This document shows positions 1 through 11,102 of a DNA stretch of 64,000 bases, piece after piece. Location: NCBI RefSeq assembly GCF_014897315.1, contig NZ_JABUYL010000001.1, positions 434,001 to 498,000 of the forward strand, read 5' to 3'. How positions within the stretch are numbered: the first letter of the stretch is position 1; each line of letters opens with the position of its first letter. Under the pieces are notes generated by a model. It made no database searches. It was not told where the DNA came from and saw only the letters and a list, made by a program, of their open reading frames with translations. A program made the position numbers and the translations under genes. The stretch comes from Proteus sp. FME41. Lineage in GTDB: Bacteria > Pseudomonadota > Gammaproteobacteria > Enterobacterales > Enterobacteriaceae.

Positions 1-1472
1 AAGATTATAAAGTCGCTATTCTTGATGAAAATATCAGTCAAGATTCACAGCCAGGTCTTTATCATCACCAAGAATATGTTGATATGTGCCGTGGACCTCA
101 TGTGCCAAATATGCGTTTCTGTCATAACTTTAAGTTACAGAAAATTGCAGGTGCATATTGGCGCGGTAACAGCGATAATAAAATGCTACAACGCATTTAT
201 GGTACTGCCTGGGCTGATAAAAAACAGCTAAAAGCATACTTAGATCGCTTAGAAGAAGCAGCAAAACGTGACCACCGTAAAATTGGTAAACAGCTTGATT
301 TGTATCATATGCAAGAAGAAGCGCCGGGTATGGCTTTCTGGCATAATGATGGCTGGACTATTTTCCGTGAGCTAGAAACATTTGTACGTTGTAAATTAAA
401 AGAATATGATTACCAAGAAGTGAAAGGTCCATTTATGATGGATCGTGTTCTTTGGGAAAAAACAGGTCACTGGGAAAACTACAAAGAAAATATGTTCACG
501 ACATCTTCTGAGAATCGTGAATATTGTATCAAGCCAATGAACTGCCCAGGTCACGTACAAATTTTTAAACAAGGTTTACGTTCTTACCGTGATTTACCAT
601 TACGTATGGCTGAATTCGGTAGTTGCCACCGTAATGAACCTTCAGGTGCATTACACGGTTTAATGCGTGTCCGTGGCTTTACACAAGACGATGCGCACAT
701 CTTCTGTACAGAAGAACAAATTTTAAGTGAAGTAAATGACTGCATCAAATTGATTTATGATGTATATTCTACTTTCGGATTTGAAAAAATCGTAGTTAAG
801 CTGTCTACTCGCCCCGAAAAACGTATCGGTGAAGATGCATTATGGGATGTTGCAGAAGCAGACTTAGCAAAAGCCTTAACTGATAACAATATTGAATTTG
901 AATATCAGCCAGGCGAAGGGGCGTTTTATGGCCCTAAAATAGAATTTACACTTTACGATTGTTTAGATCGTGCATGGCAGTGTGGTACAGTACAATTAGA
1001 CTTCTCACTACCAGGTCGTTTAGGCGCATCTTATGTTGCCGAAAACAACGAGCGTAAAGTACCTGTTATGTTACACCGAGCAGTGCTAGGATCCTTAGAG
1101 CGTTTTATTGGTATTCTGACAGAAGAATACGCAGGATTCTTCCCAACTTGGTTAGCACCACAGCAGGTTGTCGTGATGAATATCACGGATGGACAGGCTG
1201 ATTATGTACAAAAACTCGTCAAAGAATTGCAAGATGCCGGAATTCGTGCAAAAGCAGACTTGAGAAATGAGAAGATTGGCTTTAAAATTCGTGAACATAC
1301 TCTACGTCGTGTTCCGTACATGCTTGTCTGTGGTGATAAAGAAGTCGAATCAGGCAAAGTGGCGGTTCGTACTCGCCGAGGAAAAGACCTTGGCAGTATT
1401 GACGTTAACGAATTTAAAGAAAAGCTTCTGCAAGAAATTAGAAGCAGAAGTCTTCATCAGTTGGAGGAATAA
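1..1472 (+). CDS. thrS: Threonyl-tRNA synthetase, 5'-truncated by window edge
   Basis: Attaches threonine to tRNA-Thr in the cytoplasm. The reading frame is open from base 3 and begins inside the N-terminal editing region (CRGPH, a metal-site motif typical of ThrRS, is visible near residue 32 of the fragment). The class II core follows: the NCPGHV segment with the zinc-ligand Cys, the [13 protein letters not shown] motif 2 region, and [11 protein letters not shown] near motif 3. The last ~100 residues are the anticodon-binding domain. About 490 residues are visible of a family norm near 642, so roughly the first 150 lie upstream. The gene is followed by infC after only 3 bases, the usual enterobacterial thrS-infC-rpmI-rplT arrangement. 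The infC Shine-Dalgarno sits inside the last thrS codons. Confidence 0.98.
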   Translation, partial: DYKVAILDENISQDSQPGLYHHQEYVDMCRGPHVPNMRFCHNFKLQKIAGAYWRGNSDNKMLQRIYGTAWADKKQLKAYLDRLEEAAKRDHRKIGKQLDLYHMQEEAPGMAFWHNDGWTIFRELETFVRCKLKEYDYQEVKGPFMMDRVLWEKTGHWENYKENMFTTSSENREYCIKPMNCPGHVQIFKQGLRSYRDLPLRMAEFGSCHRNEPSGALHGLMRVRGFTQDDAHIFCTEEQILSEVNDCIKLIYDVYSTFGFEKIVVKLSTRPEKRIGEDALWDVAEADLAKALTDNNIEFEYQPGEGAFYGPKIEFTLYDCLDRAWQCGTVQLDFSLPGRLGASYVAENNERKVPVMLHRAVLGSLERFIGILTEEYAGFFPTWLAPQQVVVMNITDGQADYVQKLVKELQDAGIRAKADLRNEKIGFKIREHTLRRVPYMLVCGDKEVESGKVAVRTRRGKDLGSIDVNEFKEKLLQEIRSRSLHQLEE

Positions 1473-1475
1473 GGT

Positions 1476-2015
1476 ATTAAAGGCGGAAAAAGAATTCAAT
1501 CAACGCGTCAGAATCGCATCAATGGTGAGATTCGCGCCCATGAAGTTCGTTTAACAGGTTTAGATGGCGAGCAGATTGGAGTTGTTAGTCTGAAAGAGGC
1601 TCTTGAGAAAGCCGAGGAAGCAGGTGCTGATTTAGTGGAAATTAGTCCTAATGCCGAGCCGCCGGTTTGTCGTATTATGGACTACGGCAAATTCCTCTAT
1701 GAGAAAAGTAAGACTCTCAAAGAACAGAAAAAGAAACAAAAAGTTATTCAGGTCAAGGAAATTAAATTCCGTCCTGGTACAGATGAAGGTGACTATCAGG
1801 TCAAACTACGCAACCTGATTCGCTTTCTTGAAGATGGCGATAAAGCCAAAGTCACACTGCGTTTTCGCGGTCGTGAAATGGCTCACCAACAAATTGGTAT
1901 GGAAATGCTTAACCGTATCCGTACCGATTTGGATGAACTGGTAACTGTTGAATCATTCCCTAACCGGATTGAAGGTCGCCAGATGATCATGGTGCTTGCG
2001 CCGAAGAAGAAATAG
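1476..2015 (+). CDS. infC: Translation initiation factor IF-3 (AUU start codon)
   Basis: IF-3 binds the 30S subunit, prevents subunit joining and proofreads start codons. An ATG-only reading would start at 1635 and lose 53 residues of the N-domain. In frame upstream there is an ATT at 1476 followed by codons for KGGKRIQ, the conserved enterobacterial IF-3 N-terminus. A GGAGG lies at 1463-1467, about 8 bases away. From this start the protein has 179 residues against about 180 in E. coli. The AUU start is known in E. coli to allow IF-3 to limit its own translation, because IF-3 discriminates against non-AUG starts; conservation of the ATT here implies the same control. The C-domain carries the conserved [18 protein letters not shown] stretch. 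Confidence 0.96.
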   Translation: MKGGKRIQSTRQNRINGEIRAHEVRLTGLDGEQIGVVSLKEALEKAEEAGADLVEISPNAEPPVCRIMDYGKFLYEKSKTLKEQKKKQKVIQVKEIKFRPGTDEGDYQVKLRNLIRFLEDGDKAKVTLRFRGREMAHQQIGMEMLNRIRTDLDELVTVESFPNRIEGRQMIMVLAPKKK

Positions 2016-2030
2016 TCGGGCAATTCAAGT

Positions 2031-2307
<277 letters not shown>

Positions 2308-2338
2308 GTATCACTTTTTAACAGAATATAGACATTAG

Positions 2339-2704
<366 letters not shown>

Positions 2705-2723
2705 TTATTTATTAAGTCAATGG

Positions 2724-2756
2724 AAGAGGGAGTTTTCTCCCTCTTTTATTTTGTCT
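2724..2756 (+). terminator. Intrinsic terminator after rplT
   Basis: A 9-bp perfect stem, aagagggag (2724-2732) with ctccctctt (2737-2745), a TTTT loop and a T-rich tail. It separates the ribosomal-protein unit from the phe operon. Confidence 0.9.
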
Positions 2757-2813
2757 ATATTTGTGGCTTAATGATACAAATTCAATAAGTTAATACTTTA
2801 AGAGATATTACTC

Positions 2814-2861
2814 ATGTTAATTATCGCTTTTTTCCGCTTCTTTTTTTACTTTAGCGCCTAA
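2814..2861 (+). CDS. pheM: PheST operon leader peptide
   Basis: A 15-codon ORF translating to MLIIAFFRFFFYFSA. Six of its 15 residues are phenylalanine and one is tyrosine. It sits 174 bases before pheS and just before an attenuator hairpin. In E. coli the 14-residue PheM peptide measures charged tRNA-Phe: ribosome stalling at the Phe codons lets an antiterminator form. Sequence, place and length all match that role. The first four residues and the last differ from the E. coli peptide while the central FFRFFFYFS core is kept. Confidence 0.95.
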   Translation: MLIIAFFRFFFYFSA

Positions 2862-2908
2862 ATTAAGGGGCTTTTGCGCGTAAGAGAAGAAACGAAAAGT
2901 AGCGCCAG

Positions 2909-2937
2909 AGCCTCCACTATGGAGGCTTTTTTGTTTT
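2909..2937 (+). terminator. phe operon attenuator
   Basis: A perfect 8-bp stem, agcctcca (2909-2916) and tggaggct (2920-2927), with a CTA loop and a long T-run. It lies between pheM and pheS, exactly where the E. coli pheST attenuator lies. Termination here should be relieved when the ribosome stalls on the PheM Phe codons. Confidence 0.9.
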
Positions 2938-2996
2938 CAGATCTCAATACAGGGTTAGAAACCAAAAAGGGCAATTTTATTCGTCACCATTGATAA

Positions 2997-4019
<1,023 letters not shown>

Positions 4020-4033
4020 GGTGGGATTATCTC

Positions 4034-6421
4034 ATGAAATTCAGTGAACTTTGGTTACGTGAGTGGGTAAACCCAGCGATTAGTAGCGAAGAACTTTCTG
4101 AACAGTTAACAATGGCTGGCCTTGAAGTTGATGGCGTTGACGCTGTTGCCGGTGATTTTCACGGTGTATTTGTCGGTGAAGTTGTTGAATGTGAACAACA
4201 TCCAAATGCTGATAAATTACGTGTTACAAAAGTCAACGTAGGTGGCGATAGATTATTAGACATCGTTTGTGGTGCACCTAATTGCCGTCAAGGTCTGAAA
4301 GTAGCTGTAGCAACAGTAGGTGCAGTATTACCAGGCGATTTTAAAATTAAAGCAGCTAAGTTACGTGGTGAACCATCAGAAGGAATGTTGTGTTCATTTT
4401 CTGAATTAGCTATTTCAGAAAATCATGAAGGTATTATTGAATTACCTGTTGATGCACCTATTGGTATGGATATTCGCGAATATCTAAAATTAAATGATAA
4501 TACGATAGAGATTAGCATTACACCTAACCGTGCTGATTGCTTGGGTATTATGGGTGTTGCACGTGATATCGCAGTTCTTAATAAAATGGAATGCCAAGTA
4601 CCTGATATGTCGCCTGTTATGGCTACATCTTCAGCAACCTTTCCTGTTCACGTTGAAGCACCAGAAGCATGCCCTCGTTATTTAGGTCGTGTTTTCACAA
4701 ATATAAATGTGAAAGCAAAAACGCCTTTATGGATGCAAGAAAAATTACGTCGTGGTGGCATTCGTTCTATCGATCCTATTGTTGATATTACTAACTTAAT
4801 TTTACTCGAAATGGGACAACCGCTACACGCGTTTGATCTTGACCGTGTTGAAGGTGCTGTTGTTGTTCGCATGGGTAAAGAAGGTGAAAAACTCACATTA
4901 CTTGATGGCAATGAAATTACATTAAAAGATGATGTGTTAGTCATTGCTGACGAAAAACAGGCATTAGGTATGGCTGGTATTTTTGGTGGCGAGTCATCTG
5001 GCATCAATGATGCAACCCAGAATGTCTTTTTAGAATGTGCGTTCTTCTCACCATTATCGATTACAGGCCGTGCACGTCGTTATGGCTTACATACGGATGC
5101 ATCTCACCGTTTTGAGCGTGGTGTTGATTCAGCGCTTCAATACAATGCGATGGAACGTGCAACTAAACTACTATTAGAAATTTGTGGTGGTGAAGTGGGT
5201 GAAGTGATTGATGTGACCAATAATGCACATTTACCTACTATTGCACCTGTTAAGTTGACACGTAAAAAATTAGACCGCTTATTAGGTCACGTGATTGATG
5301 ATGCACAAGTTCTTGATTCATTAACTCGTTTAGGTTTCACCGTTTCTGTTGAAAATGATGGTTGGTTAGCCACTGTTCCTTCATGGCGTTTCGATGTTCA
5401 AATCGAAGAAGACCTGATTGAAGAAGTTGCTCGTATTTATGGTTACAACAATATTCCTGACGTACCACTACGTGCCGATTTGATCATGACCAATCATCGA
5501 GAAGCAAATCTGCCATTAAAACGCGTAAAAACAATGCTGGTAGATAATGGCTTCCAAGAAGCAATTACCTATAGCTTTGTTGATCCAAAGGTTCAGGCGC
5601 TATTACACCCGAATGAAGAAGCACTCATTCTACCTAATCCAATTTCATCTGATATGTCAGCAATGAGACTGTCTCTCCTGACCGGATTATTGACTACGAC
5701 TGTTTATAATCAGAACCGTCAACAATCTAGAGTTAGGTTATTTGAAGCAGGTCTGCGTTTTGTTCCTGATAATCAAGCAGAATATGGAATACGTCAGGAA
5801 CTTATGTTGGCTGGTGTGATCGCGGGCAACCGTTATGAAGAACATTGGACTTTAGAGAAGCAAACTGTTGATTTCTTTGATTTGAAAGGTAATATTGAAT
5901 CAATTCTGGAATTGACAGGCCAGCTAGATGAAATTACATTTAAAGCAGCTAATCATTCGGCACTTCATCCGGGACAAAGTGCTGGGATTTATCTGAGAAA
6001 TGAATATATTGGCTGTATTGGTGTTGTTCATCCAGAGCTTGAACGCAAACTTGATTTAAACGGTCGTACGGTAGTATTCGAAATACGTTGGAATGCAATT
6101 GCAAACCGTAGTTTACCACAAGCAAAAGCAGTTTCGCGTTACCCTTCGAATCGTAGAGATATCGCTGTAGTTGTTCCGAATGATGTTGCTGCAGAAGATA
6201 TTTTAGCTGAATGTAAGAAAGTTGGCGGAAATCAAATAGTTGGCATAAACTTATTTGACGTGTATTGTGGTAAGGGAGTAGCAGAGGGTTATAAAAGCCT
6301 CGCTATTAGCATAATCTTGCAGGATATCGAGCATACACTGGAAGAAGATGAGATTGCTGCAACAGTGAGTCACTGTGTAGCAGCATTGAAACAGCGATTC
6401 CAAGCATCCTTGAGGGACTAG
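4034..6421 (+). CDS. pheT: Phenylalanyl-tRNA synthetase beta subunit
   Basis: Partner of PheS, contributing tRNA recognition and editing. It has 795 residues, as in E. coli. Order of domains: an N-terminal EMAP-II-like tRNA-binding domain ([16 protein letters not shown], about 50-65), the B3/B4 editing region, the B5 domain (about 400-475), the catalytic-like core, and a C-terminal ferredoxin-fold anticodon-binding domain ([15 protein letters not shown], about 700-715). The gene ends 4 bases before ihfA, so the two are co-transcribed, as in E. coli. Confidence 0.98.
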   Translation: MKFSELWLREWVNPAISSEELSEQLTMAGLEVDGVDAVAGDFHGVFVGEVVECEQHPNADKLRVTKVNVGGDRLLDIVCGAPNCRQGLKVAVATVGAVLPGDFKIKAAKLRGEPSEGMLCSFSELAISENHEGIIELPVDAPIGMDIREYLKLNDNTIEISITPNRADCLGIMGVARDIAVLNKMECQVPDMSPVMATSSATFPVHVEAPEACPRYLGRVFTNINVKAKTPLWMQEKLRRGGIRSIDPIVDITNLILLEMGQPLHAFDLDRVEGAVVVRMGKEGEKLTLLDGNEITLKDDVLVIADEKQALGMAGIFGGESSGINDATQNVFLECAFFSPLSITGRARRYGLHTDASHRFERGVDSALQYNAMERATKLLLEICGGEVGEVIDVTNNAHLPTIAPVKLTRKKLDRLLGHVIDDAQVLDSLTRLGFTVSVENDGWLATVPSWRFDVQIEEDLIEEVARIYGYNNIPDVPLRADLIMTNHREANLPLKRVKTMLVDNGFQEAITYSFVDPKVQALLHPNEEALILPNPISSDMSAMRLSLLTGLLTTTVYNQNRQQSRVRLFEAGLRFVPDNQAEYGIRQELMLAGVIAGNRYEEHWTLEKQTVDFFDLKGNIESILELTGQLDEITFKAANHSALHPGQSAGIYLRNEYIGCIGVVHPELERKLDLNGRTVVFEIRWNAIANRSLPQAKAVSRYPSNRRDIAVVVPNDVAAEDILAECKKVGGNQIVGINLFDVYCGKGVAEGYKSLAISIILQDIEHTLEEDEIAATVSHCVAALKQRFQASLRD

Positions 6422-6425
6422 ACCT

Positions 6426-6722
6426 ATGGCGCTTACAAAAGCTGAAATGGCAGAAAATCTGTTTGAAAAACTTGGTGTTAGCAAACGCGATGCAAAAGAC
6501 CTTGTAGAATCCTTTTTTGAGGAAGTGCGTCGTTCTCTTGAAAATGGAGAACAGGTGAAGCTGTCTGGATTCGGAAACTTTGACCTGCGTGATAAAAATC
6601 AGCGCCCAGGTCGTAATCCGAAAACAGGGGAAGACATTCCTATTACGGCTCGCCGTGTTGTTACTTTCCGCCCTGGACAAAAGTTAAAAAGCCGGGTTGA
6701 GAGCGCAACACCAAAAGAGTAA
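6426..6722 (+). CDS. ihfA: Integration host factor alpha subunit
   Basis: DNA-bending nucleoid protein that works as a heterodimer with IhfB. It has 98 residues. The HU/IHF fold is clear: helical N-terminus [17 protein letters not shown], the FGNF turn, and the DNA-contacting arm with the proline of [10 protein letters not shown]. It is separated from pheT by only 4 bases and closes the phe operon before an intrinsic terminator. Confidence 0.98.
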   Translation: MALTKAEMAENLFEKLGVSKRDAKDLVESFFEEVRRSLENGEQVKLSGFGNFDLRDKNQRPGRNPKTGEDIPITARRVVTFRPGQKLKSRVESATPKE

Positions 6723-6741
6723 AAATTAAAAACACCCAAAA

Positions 6742-6770
6742 CGGCTTTCTATTGAAGGCCGTTTTTTTAT
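6742..6770 (+). terminator. Intrinsic terminator after ihfA
   Basis: Stem acggctttc (6742-6750) with gaaggccgt (6755-6763), one G-T wobble, a 4-base loop, then seven T. It ends the pheST-ihfA unit. Confidence 0.9.
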
Positions 6771-7078
6771 CTTTCTTCTGTTATTATTGTTGATTAATTG
6801 TACCTTTTGGGGGGCGATTTAATCGTGTTTATCTATCCTGATAAGGTATTGTTCTGTTTGTTTTCCCTTCTTTTTAATTAACCTTTTTACCTCTTTCTAT
6901 TTATCCTATTTTGTATTCATCAAGCTATTATTATCATCAGTTTATATTTTCATTATTAGTGGACTATGATGCATAAAGGGTGAAATTAACTTTTTATCAT
7001 CAAAAGTAAACAGGCTATGTTGTTAAAAAAAACGTAAAAATAACAATGAGGAACGTAGTAAAAATGATAGGGAATGAT
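6771..7078. other. Intergenic region before btuC
   Basis: AT-rich, with no convincing ORF. It holds the promoter region of btuCD. I looked for a cobalamin riboswitch and saw no recognisable B12-box, which agrees with E. coli, where btuCD lacks one while btuB has it. A run of six G at about 6809-6814 is unusual in this AT-rich setting but has no assigned function. Confidence 0.4.
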
Positions 7079-8092
7079 ATGAGTAATGATAAAAATAATC
7101 CGCTTATTGCACTAAAAAAAAGACAGCATATTGATGGTAGAAAAAAATTACTTTTTATGGCGTTAATATTATGTGTTCTTTTTGTTTTTTCTCTCTCTGT
7201 AGGTGAAATTCAGTTATTTCCACACCAATGGTTAACCGATGACGCTAAATTATTTGTTTGGCAAATTCGTTTGCCCAGAATACTTGCCGTGATGATCGTT
7301 GGTGCGAGTTTAGCTATTGCAGGAGCCATTATGCAGGCTTTATTTCAAAATCCGTTAGCAGAGCCTGGGTTATTAGGTGTAAGCAGTGGTGCGGGTGTCT
7401 GTGTTGTCTTACTTATTGTTTTACACCTAGGTTCAAGTATCTGGCTAATAAGCAGTGCGGCAGTATTAGGCGCATTAGGTATTACTCTATTATTACTGTT
7501 TTTTGCTCAAATAAGAAAACTTTCAAATGCCCAGTTATTATTAATTGGTGTGGCATTAGGGGTTATGGCGAGTGCAATAATGACTTGGTTGGTTTATTTC
7601 AGTTCGGCTTTAGATTTAAGACAATTAATGTATTGGTTGATGGGAAGTTTTAGCGGTATTGATTGGCGCCATCAAGCTTTATTTTGGACGCTGATCCCCG
7701 TTATCGTACTTCTTATTTTGCAAGCCGATATTCTTAATTATTTATCATTAGGCTCATTTAGCGCTAAGCAATTAGGTATATCTGTTAATCAATGGCGAAA
7801 TTGGTTTATTTTAGCTGTTGGGTTATTGATTGGGATTAGTGTGGCTTTAGCGGGGGCTATTAGCTTTGTAGGGCTTATTGTCCCTCATTTATTAAGGTTG
7901 TGTGGGATAACTCATTATAAAATATTGCTACCTGCATGTTTGCTTACAGGGAGCGGATTATTATTGCTCGCAGATCTGTTATCTCGCTTAATGTTAAATG
8001 GTGCAGAAGTTCCTATCGGTGTAATAACTGCAACAATTGGCGCACCTTTATTTATCTGGTTATTAGCAACAAAAGAGATGGGGCGTTTGTAA
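7079..8092 (+). CDS. btuC: Vitamin B12 ABC transporter, permease
   Basis: Inner-membrane permease of the BtuCDF cobalamin importer. It belongs to the FecCD family with about ten transmembrane helices. Typical stretches are QIRLPRILAVMIVGASLAIAG near the N-terminus and GAISFVGLIVPHLLR before the cytoplasmic coupling region. The start at 7079 is chosen because AGGGA lies 5 bases before it; upstream in-frame ATGs at 7046 and 7064 have weaker or badly spaced Shine-Dalgarno sequences. This gives 337 residues against 326 in E. coli, the extra being a charged N-terminal tail. btuD follows after one base; the btuE gene found between them in E. coli is absent. Confidence 0.93.
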   Translation: MSNDKNNPLIALKKRQHIDGRKKLLFMALILCVLFVFSLSVGEIQLFPHQWLTDDAKLFVWQIRLPRILAVMIVGASLAIAGAIMQALFQNPLAEPGLLGVSSGAGVCVVLLIVLHLGSSIWLISSAAVLGALGITLLLLFFAQIRKLSNAQLLLIGVALGVMASAIMTWLVYFSSALDLRQLMYWLMGSFSGIDWRHQALFWTLIPVIVLLILQADILNYLSLGSFSAKQLGISVNQWRNWFILAVGLLIGISVALAGAISFVGLIVPHLLRLCGITHYKILLPACLLTGSGLLLLADLLSRLMLNGAEVPIGVITATIGAPLFIWLLATKEMGRL

Positions 8093-8093
8093 T

Positions 8094-8843
8094 ATGACGT
8101 TACTTAAACTTGATAAATTGAGTGTTGATAATCGGCTCAACGCATTTACAGAACAAGTAGATTACGGTGAACGTATTCACTTGATCGGTGCCAATGGCGC
8201 TGGAAAAAGTACACTTCTGATGACTATTACAGGAGAACATCCTTTTTGTGGCGAAATCATTCTAAACGAAACCTCAATAAGACATTATAAATATAATGAT
8301 CTTTCTAGGATGCAAAGCATTGTTATACAACAATTAGAGGCTTTGCCATTTATGCCTGTTTTTCATTATCTCTCGCTATATTATAAATTATCTGAAATGG
8401 ATGATAAGCAATTAAATGCACTGTTAAATGATTTTCAAATTGATAAATTATTATCAAAAAAAATTCATCATTTGTCTGGGGGGGAATGGCAACGAATCAG
8501 GATTGCTGGTGCATTTATCCAATTGTGGTCAAGAAGTGATTTAAAAGGAAAGTTAATGTTACTTGATGAACCTGCGAATAATTTAGATATCGTACAATTG
8601 GCGATTTTGGACAAGTGGCTTGATATATTTTGCCAACAAGGTGGTGCTATTATTATGAGTACACATAATTTAAATCACTCATATCAGAAAGCAGATAGGG
8701 TTTGGCTCATGAAAAATGGCAATTTGGTTAATTCTGGCTCATCTATACTTCTGTTGGACGAAAAATTATTATCAACCACATTTAACACTAATATCAAATG
8801 CATTAATGATACTAATCATATTGATTGGCGGGTTTTTCAATAA
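8094..8843 (+). CDS. btuD: Vitamin B12 ABC transporter, ATPase
   Basis: ATP-hydrolysing subunit that powers BtuC. It has 249 residues, the same as E. coli BtuD. Walker A is GANGAGKST (32-40), the signature is LSGGEWQR, and Walker B is LMLLDEPANNLD; the H-loop appears in MSTHNL. It starts one base after the btuC stop, so translation is probably coupled. In E. coli nlpC follows btuD directly; here the arn operon stands between them. Confidence 0.96.
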   Translation: MTLLKLDKLSVDNRLNAFTEQVDYGERIHLIGANGAGKSTLLMTITGEHPFCGEIILNETSIRHYKYNDLSRMQSIVIQQLEALPFMPVFHYLSLYYKLSEMDDKQLNALLNDFQIDKLLSKKIHHLSGGEWQRIRIAGAFIQLWSRSDLKGKLMLLDEPANNLDIVQLAILDKWLDIFCQQGGAIIMSTHNLNHSYQKADRVWLMKNGNLVNSGSSILLLDEKLLSTTFNTNIKCINDTNHIDWRVFQ

Positions 8844-8876
8844 TATGACTATTGTGAAGCTTATCTCCAAGTAATT

Positions 8877-8904
8877 ATTAAGGTTTTTTTAATATATTCT
8901 TAAT
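8877..8904 (+). promoter_or_regulatory. Three PmrA-type half-sites upstream of arnB
   Basis: Three hexamers lie with exact 11-bp periodicity: attaag (8877-8882), tttaat (8888-8893) and cttaat (8899-8904), each separated by 5 bases. The PmrA box is known as two YTTAAK half-sites separated by 5 bases. The second and third hexamers match that pattern fully and the first at 5 of 6. The place, upstream of arnB, is where PmrA binds in Salmonella. In Proteus the matching regulator is probably the PmrA-like RppA; that is inference. Confidence 0.75.
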
Positions 8905-8934
8905 AAGACGGATGCCTGCAAGCAATAGTTTGTA

Positions 8935-8940
8935 TATAAT
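8935..8940 (+). promoter_or_regulatory. Candidate -10 element of the arn promoter
   Basis: A perfect TATAAT, 30 bases downstream of the last PmrA-type hexamer and 35 bases before the arnB start codon. No good -35 stands at the right spacing, as expected of an activator-dependent promoter. The gap to the boxes is somewhat longer than the spacing usual for PmrA promoters, so another -10 could be used. Confidence 0.5.
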
Positions 8941-8975
8941 TGTTTTTATTCATTCATTAATTAGGCTACATTTTT

Positions 8976-10121
8976 ATGAGTCACTTCCTTCCTTTCTCTC
9001 GCCCTGCGATTGGCGATGAAGAGATCAAAGCCGTTGAAGCTGTACTGCGTTCAGGTTGGATTACAACAGGCCCTCAGAACCATCAATTAGAACAAGATTT
9101 TTGTGAAAAATTTGGTAGTAAACATGCTATTGCGATTTGCTCCGCAACAGCGGGTATGCATGTTGTTCTAATGGCAATGGGAATTGGCGCTGGTGATGAG
9201 GTAATCACACCTTCTCAAACCTGGGTATCAACCATTAATATGATTACCTTGCTGGGTGCAACACCTATCATGATTGATGTTGACCGCGATACATTGATGG
9301 TAAGTGCAGAAGATGTTCAAAAAGCCATTACACCCAAAACAAAGGCTATTATTCCTGTTCACTATGCAGGTGCACCCTGTGATCTTGATGCGTTAAGAAA
9401 AGTAGCTCAGGATGCAGGTATCCCTCTTATTGAAGATGCGGCACATGCAATTGGTACTCGCTATAAAAATGAATGGATTGGCGAAAAAGGAACCTCTATT
9501 TTTTCATTTCACGCCATTAAAAATGTAACTTGCGCTGAAGGTGGATTAGTTGTTACAGATAATGACGAATTAGCCAATAAAGTGCGTTGCTTGAAATTCC
9601 ATGGTTTAGGGGTTGATGCTTTTGATAGACAAATTCAAGGGCGTAAACCACAAGCCGAGGTAGTAGAGCCGGGGTATAAATACAATTTATCTGATATTCA
9701 TGCCGCTATTGCTGTGGTGCAATTAAGACGTTTAGATGAGATGAATGCTAAACGAGCTGAGTTAGTTGCGTTATATCGAGAAAAACTCAAAAACTCACCA
9801 CTAGAGATGATGGATATCCCTGAATATTCACATCTACATGCTAATCATCTGTTTATGGTGAGGGTAGATGAAAAGCGCTGTGGTATCAATCGTGATAACT
9901 TTATGGAAAAACTGAAGCAAAAAGAGATTGGAACAGGGCTTCATTTCCGCGCTGCACATACACAAAAGTATTATCGTGAGTGCTATCCTAGTTTATCCCT
10001 TCCTCAATCAGAGTGGAACTCTGCAACGTTATGCTCGCTGCCATTGTTTCCTGATATGAGTAATGAAGATGTTATTCGCGTTGTAGATGCGATCAATGAA
10101 ATTCTTTCGGAGCATATCTAA
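8976..10121 (+). CDS. arnB: UDP-4-amino-4-deoxy-L-arabinose aminotransferase
   Basis: PLP enzyme that transaminates UDP-L-Ara4O to UDP-L-Ara4N, the sugar donor for cationic modification of lipid A, which lowers binding of polymyxin and other cationic peptides. It is a DegT/DnrJ/EryC1 family protein with 381 residues. The PLP lysine is in SFHAIKN (Lys182), and the cofactor-binding EDAAHAIG motif is near 153-160. It is the first gene of arnBCADTEF. Its stop codon abuts the GTG start of arnC. Proteus is intrinsically resistant to polymyxins, which fits a chromosomally encoded arn operon. Confidence 0.97.
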   Translation: MSHFLPFSRPAIGDEEIKAVEAVLRSGWITTGPQNHQLEQDFCEKFGSKHAIAICSATAGMHVVLMAMGIGAGDEVITPSQTWVSTINMITLLGATPIMIDVDRDTLMVSAEDVQKAITPKTKAIIPVHYAGAPCDLDALRKVAQDAGIPLIEDAAHAIGTRYKNEWIGEKGTSIFSFHAIKNVTCAEGGLVVTDNDELANKVRCLKFHGLGVDAFDRQIQGRKPQAEVVEPGYKYNLSDIHAAIAVVQLRRLDEMNAKRAELVALYREKLKNSPLEMMDIPEYSHLHANHLFMVRVDEKRCGINRDNFMEKLKQKEIGTGLHFRAAHTQKYYRECYPSLSLPQSEWNSATLCSLPLFPDMSNEDVIRVVDAINEILSEHI

Positions 10122-11102
10122 GTGTCAACATTTGATAAAATCAAAAAAGTATCGGTTGTTATCCCCGTTTATAATGAGGAAGAAAGTCTTCCTCAACTTC
10201 TAGAACGTACCATTAAAAGCTGTAAACAATTAGAACAAGAATATGAACTAATCCTTGTTGATGATGGTAGTAGTGACCAGTCAGCTAGAATGCTAGAAGA
10301 AGCCGCAGCAATAGAAGAAAACCACGTTATTGCGATTATTTTAAATCGTAATTATGGTCAACACTCTGCAATTATGGCGGGTTTTAACCAAGCTGATGGC
10401 GACTTAGTCATTACATTGGATGCCGACTTACAAAACCCACCAGAAGAGATCCCAAGACTCGTTACAACAGCTGAAGAAGGCTATGATGTTGTTGGAACTC
10501 GTCGTCGTAATCGTCAAGACTCATGGTTCCGTAAAACCGCATCAAAAATGATTAATGCCATGATAACCAAGGCGACGGGGCGTTCTATGGGGGATTATGG
10601 CTGCATGTTACGTGCTTATCGCCGTCACATTATTGAAGCGATGTTACAGTGTCACGAAAGAAGTACATTTATCCCTATTCTTGCGAACACATTTGCTCGT
10701 CGTACGATTGAGATTGATGTTGCCCACGCGGAGCGTGAATATGGTGATTCAAAATACAGCTTTTTAAAGCTAATTAATTTAATGTACGACCTCTTAACTT
10801 GCCTTACCACGGCTCCTTTACGCCTATTAAGTATTGTCGGCAGTGTCGTTGCTGTTTCTGGCTTTGTCTTAGCGTTACTGTTAATTATTTTACGTATTAT
10901 CTTCGGTGCCATGTGGGCCGCTGAAGGTGTATTCACACTCTTCGCAATCTTATTTATGTTTATCGGTGCGCAGTTCGTTGCAATGGGCTTATTAGGTGAA
11001 TATATAGGCCGGATTTATAATGATGTAAGAGCGCGTCCTCGGTATTTTATCCAAAAAGTGGTTGGTGTTAACAAACCCAACGAAGATCAGGAAAAAGACT
11101 AA
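10122..11102 (+). CDS. arnC: Undecaprenyl-phosphate Ara4FN transferase (GTG start)
   Basis: Family 2 glycosyltransferase moving formylated aminoarabinose from UDP to undecaprenyl phosphate at the inner face of the inner membrane. It has 326 residues. The N-terminal GT-A domain has [10 protein letters not shown] (about 12-21), DDGSSDQS (about 47-54) and the DADLQNP metal-binding stretch. Two C-terminal transmembrane helices (about 235-300) anchor it. The start is a GTG directly after the arnB stop, with CGGAG about 10 bases upstream. The stop overlaps the arnA ATG (TAATG). Confidence 0.96.
   Translation: MSTFDKIKKVSVVIPVYNEEESLPQLLERTIKSCKQLEQEYELILVDDGSSDQSARMLEEAAAIEENHVIAIILNRNYGQHSAIMAGFNQADGDLVITLDADLQNPPEEIPRLVTTAEEGYDVVGTRRRNRQDSWFRKTASKMINAMITKATGRSMGDYGCMLRAYRRHIIEAMLQCHERSTFIPILANTFARRTIEIDVAHAEREYGDSKYSFLKLINLMYDLLTCLTTAPLRLLSIVGSVVAVSGFVLALLLIILRIIFGAMWAAEGVFTLFAILFMFIGAQFVAMGLLGEYIGRIYNDVRARPRYFIQKVVGVNKPNEDQEKD

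Noticed and set aside
22..231. Short ORF overlapping the start of the window
   Set aside because: Out of frame with thrS, whose protein sequence is unmistakable.
1267..1554. 95-codon ORF spanning the thrS-infC junction
   Set aside because: Wrong frame for both genes; infC is explained by the ATT start at 1476.
6771..7078. Cobalamin riboswitch before btuC
   Set aside because: No B12-box or conserved core seen, and btuCD is not normally under such a riboswitch.
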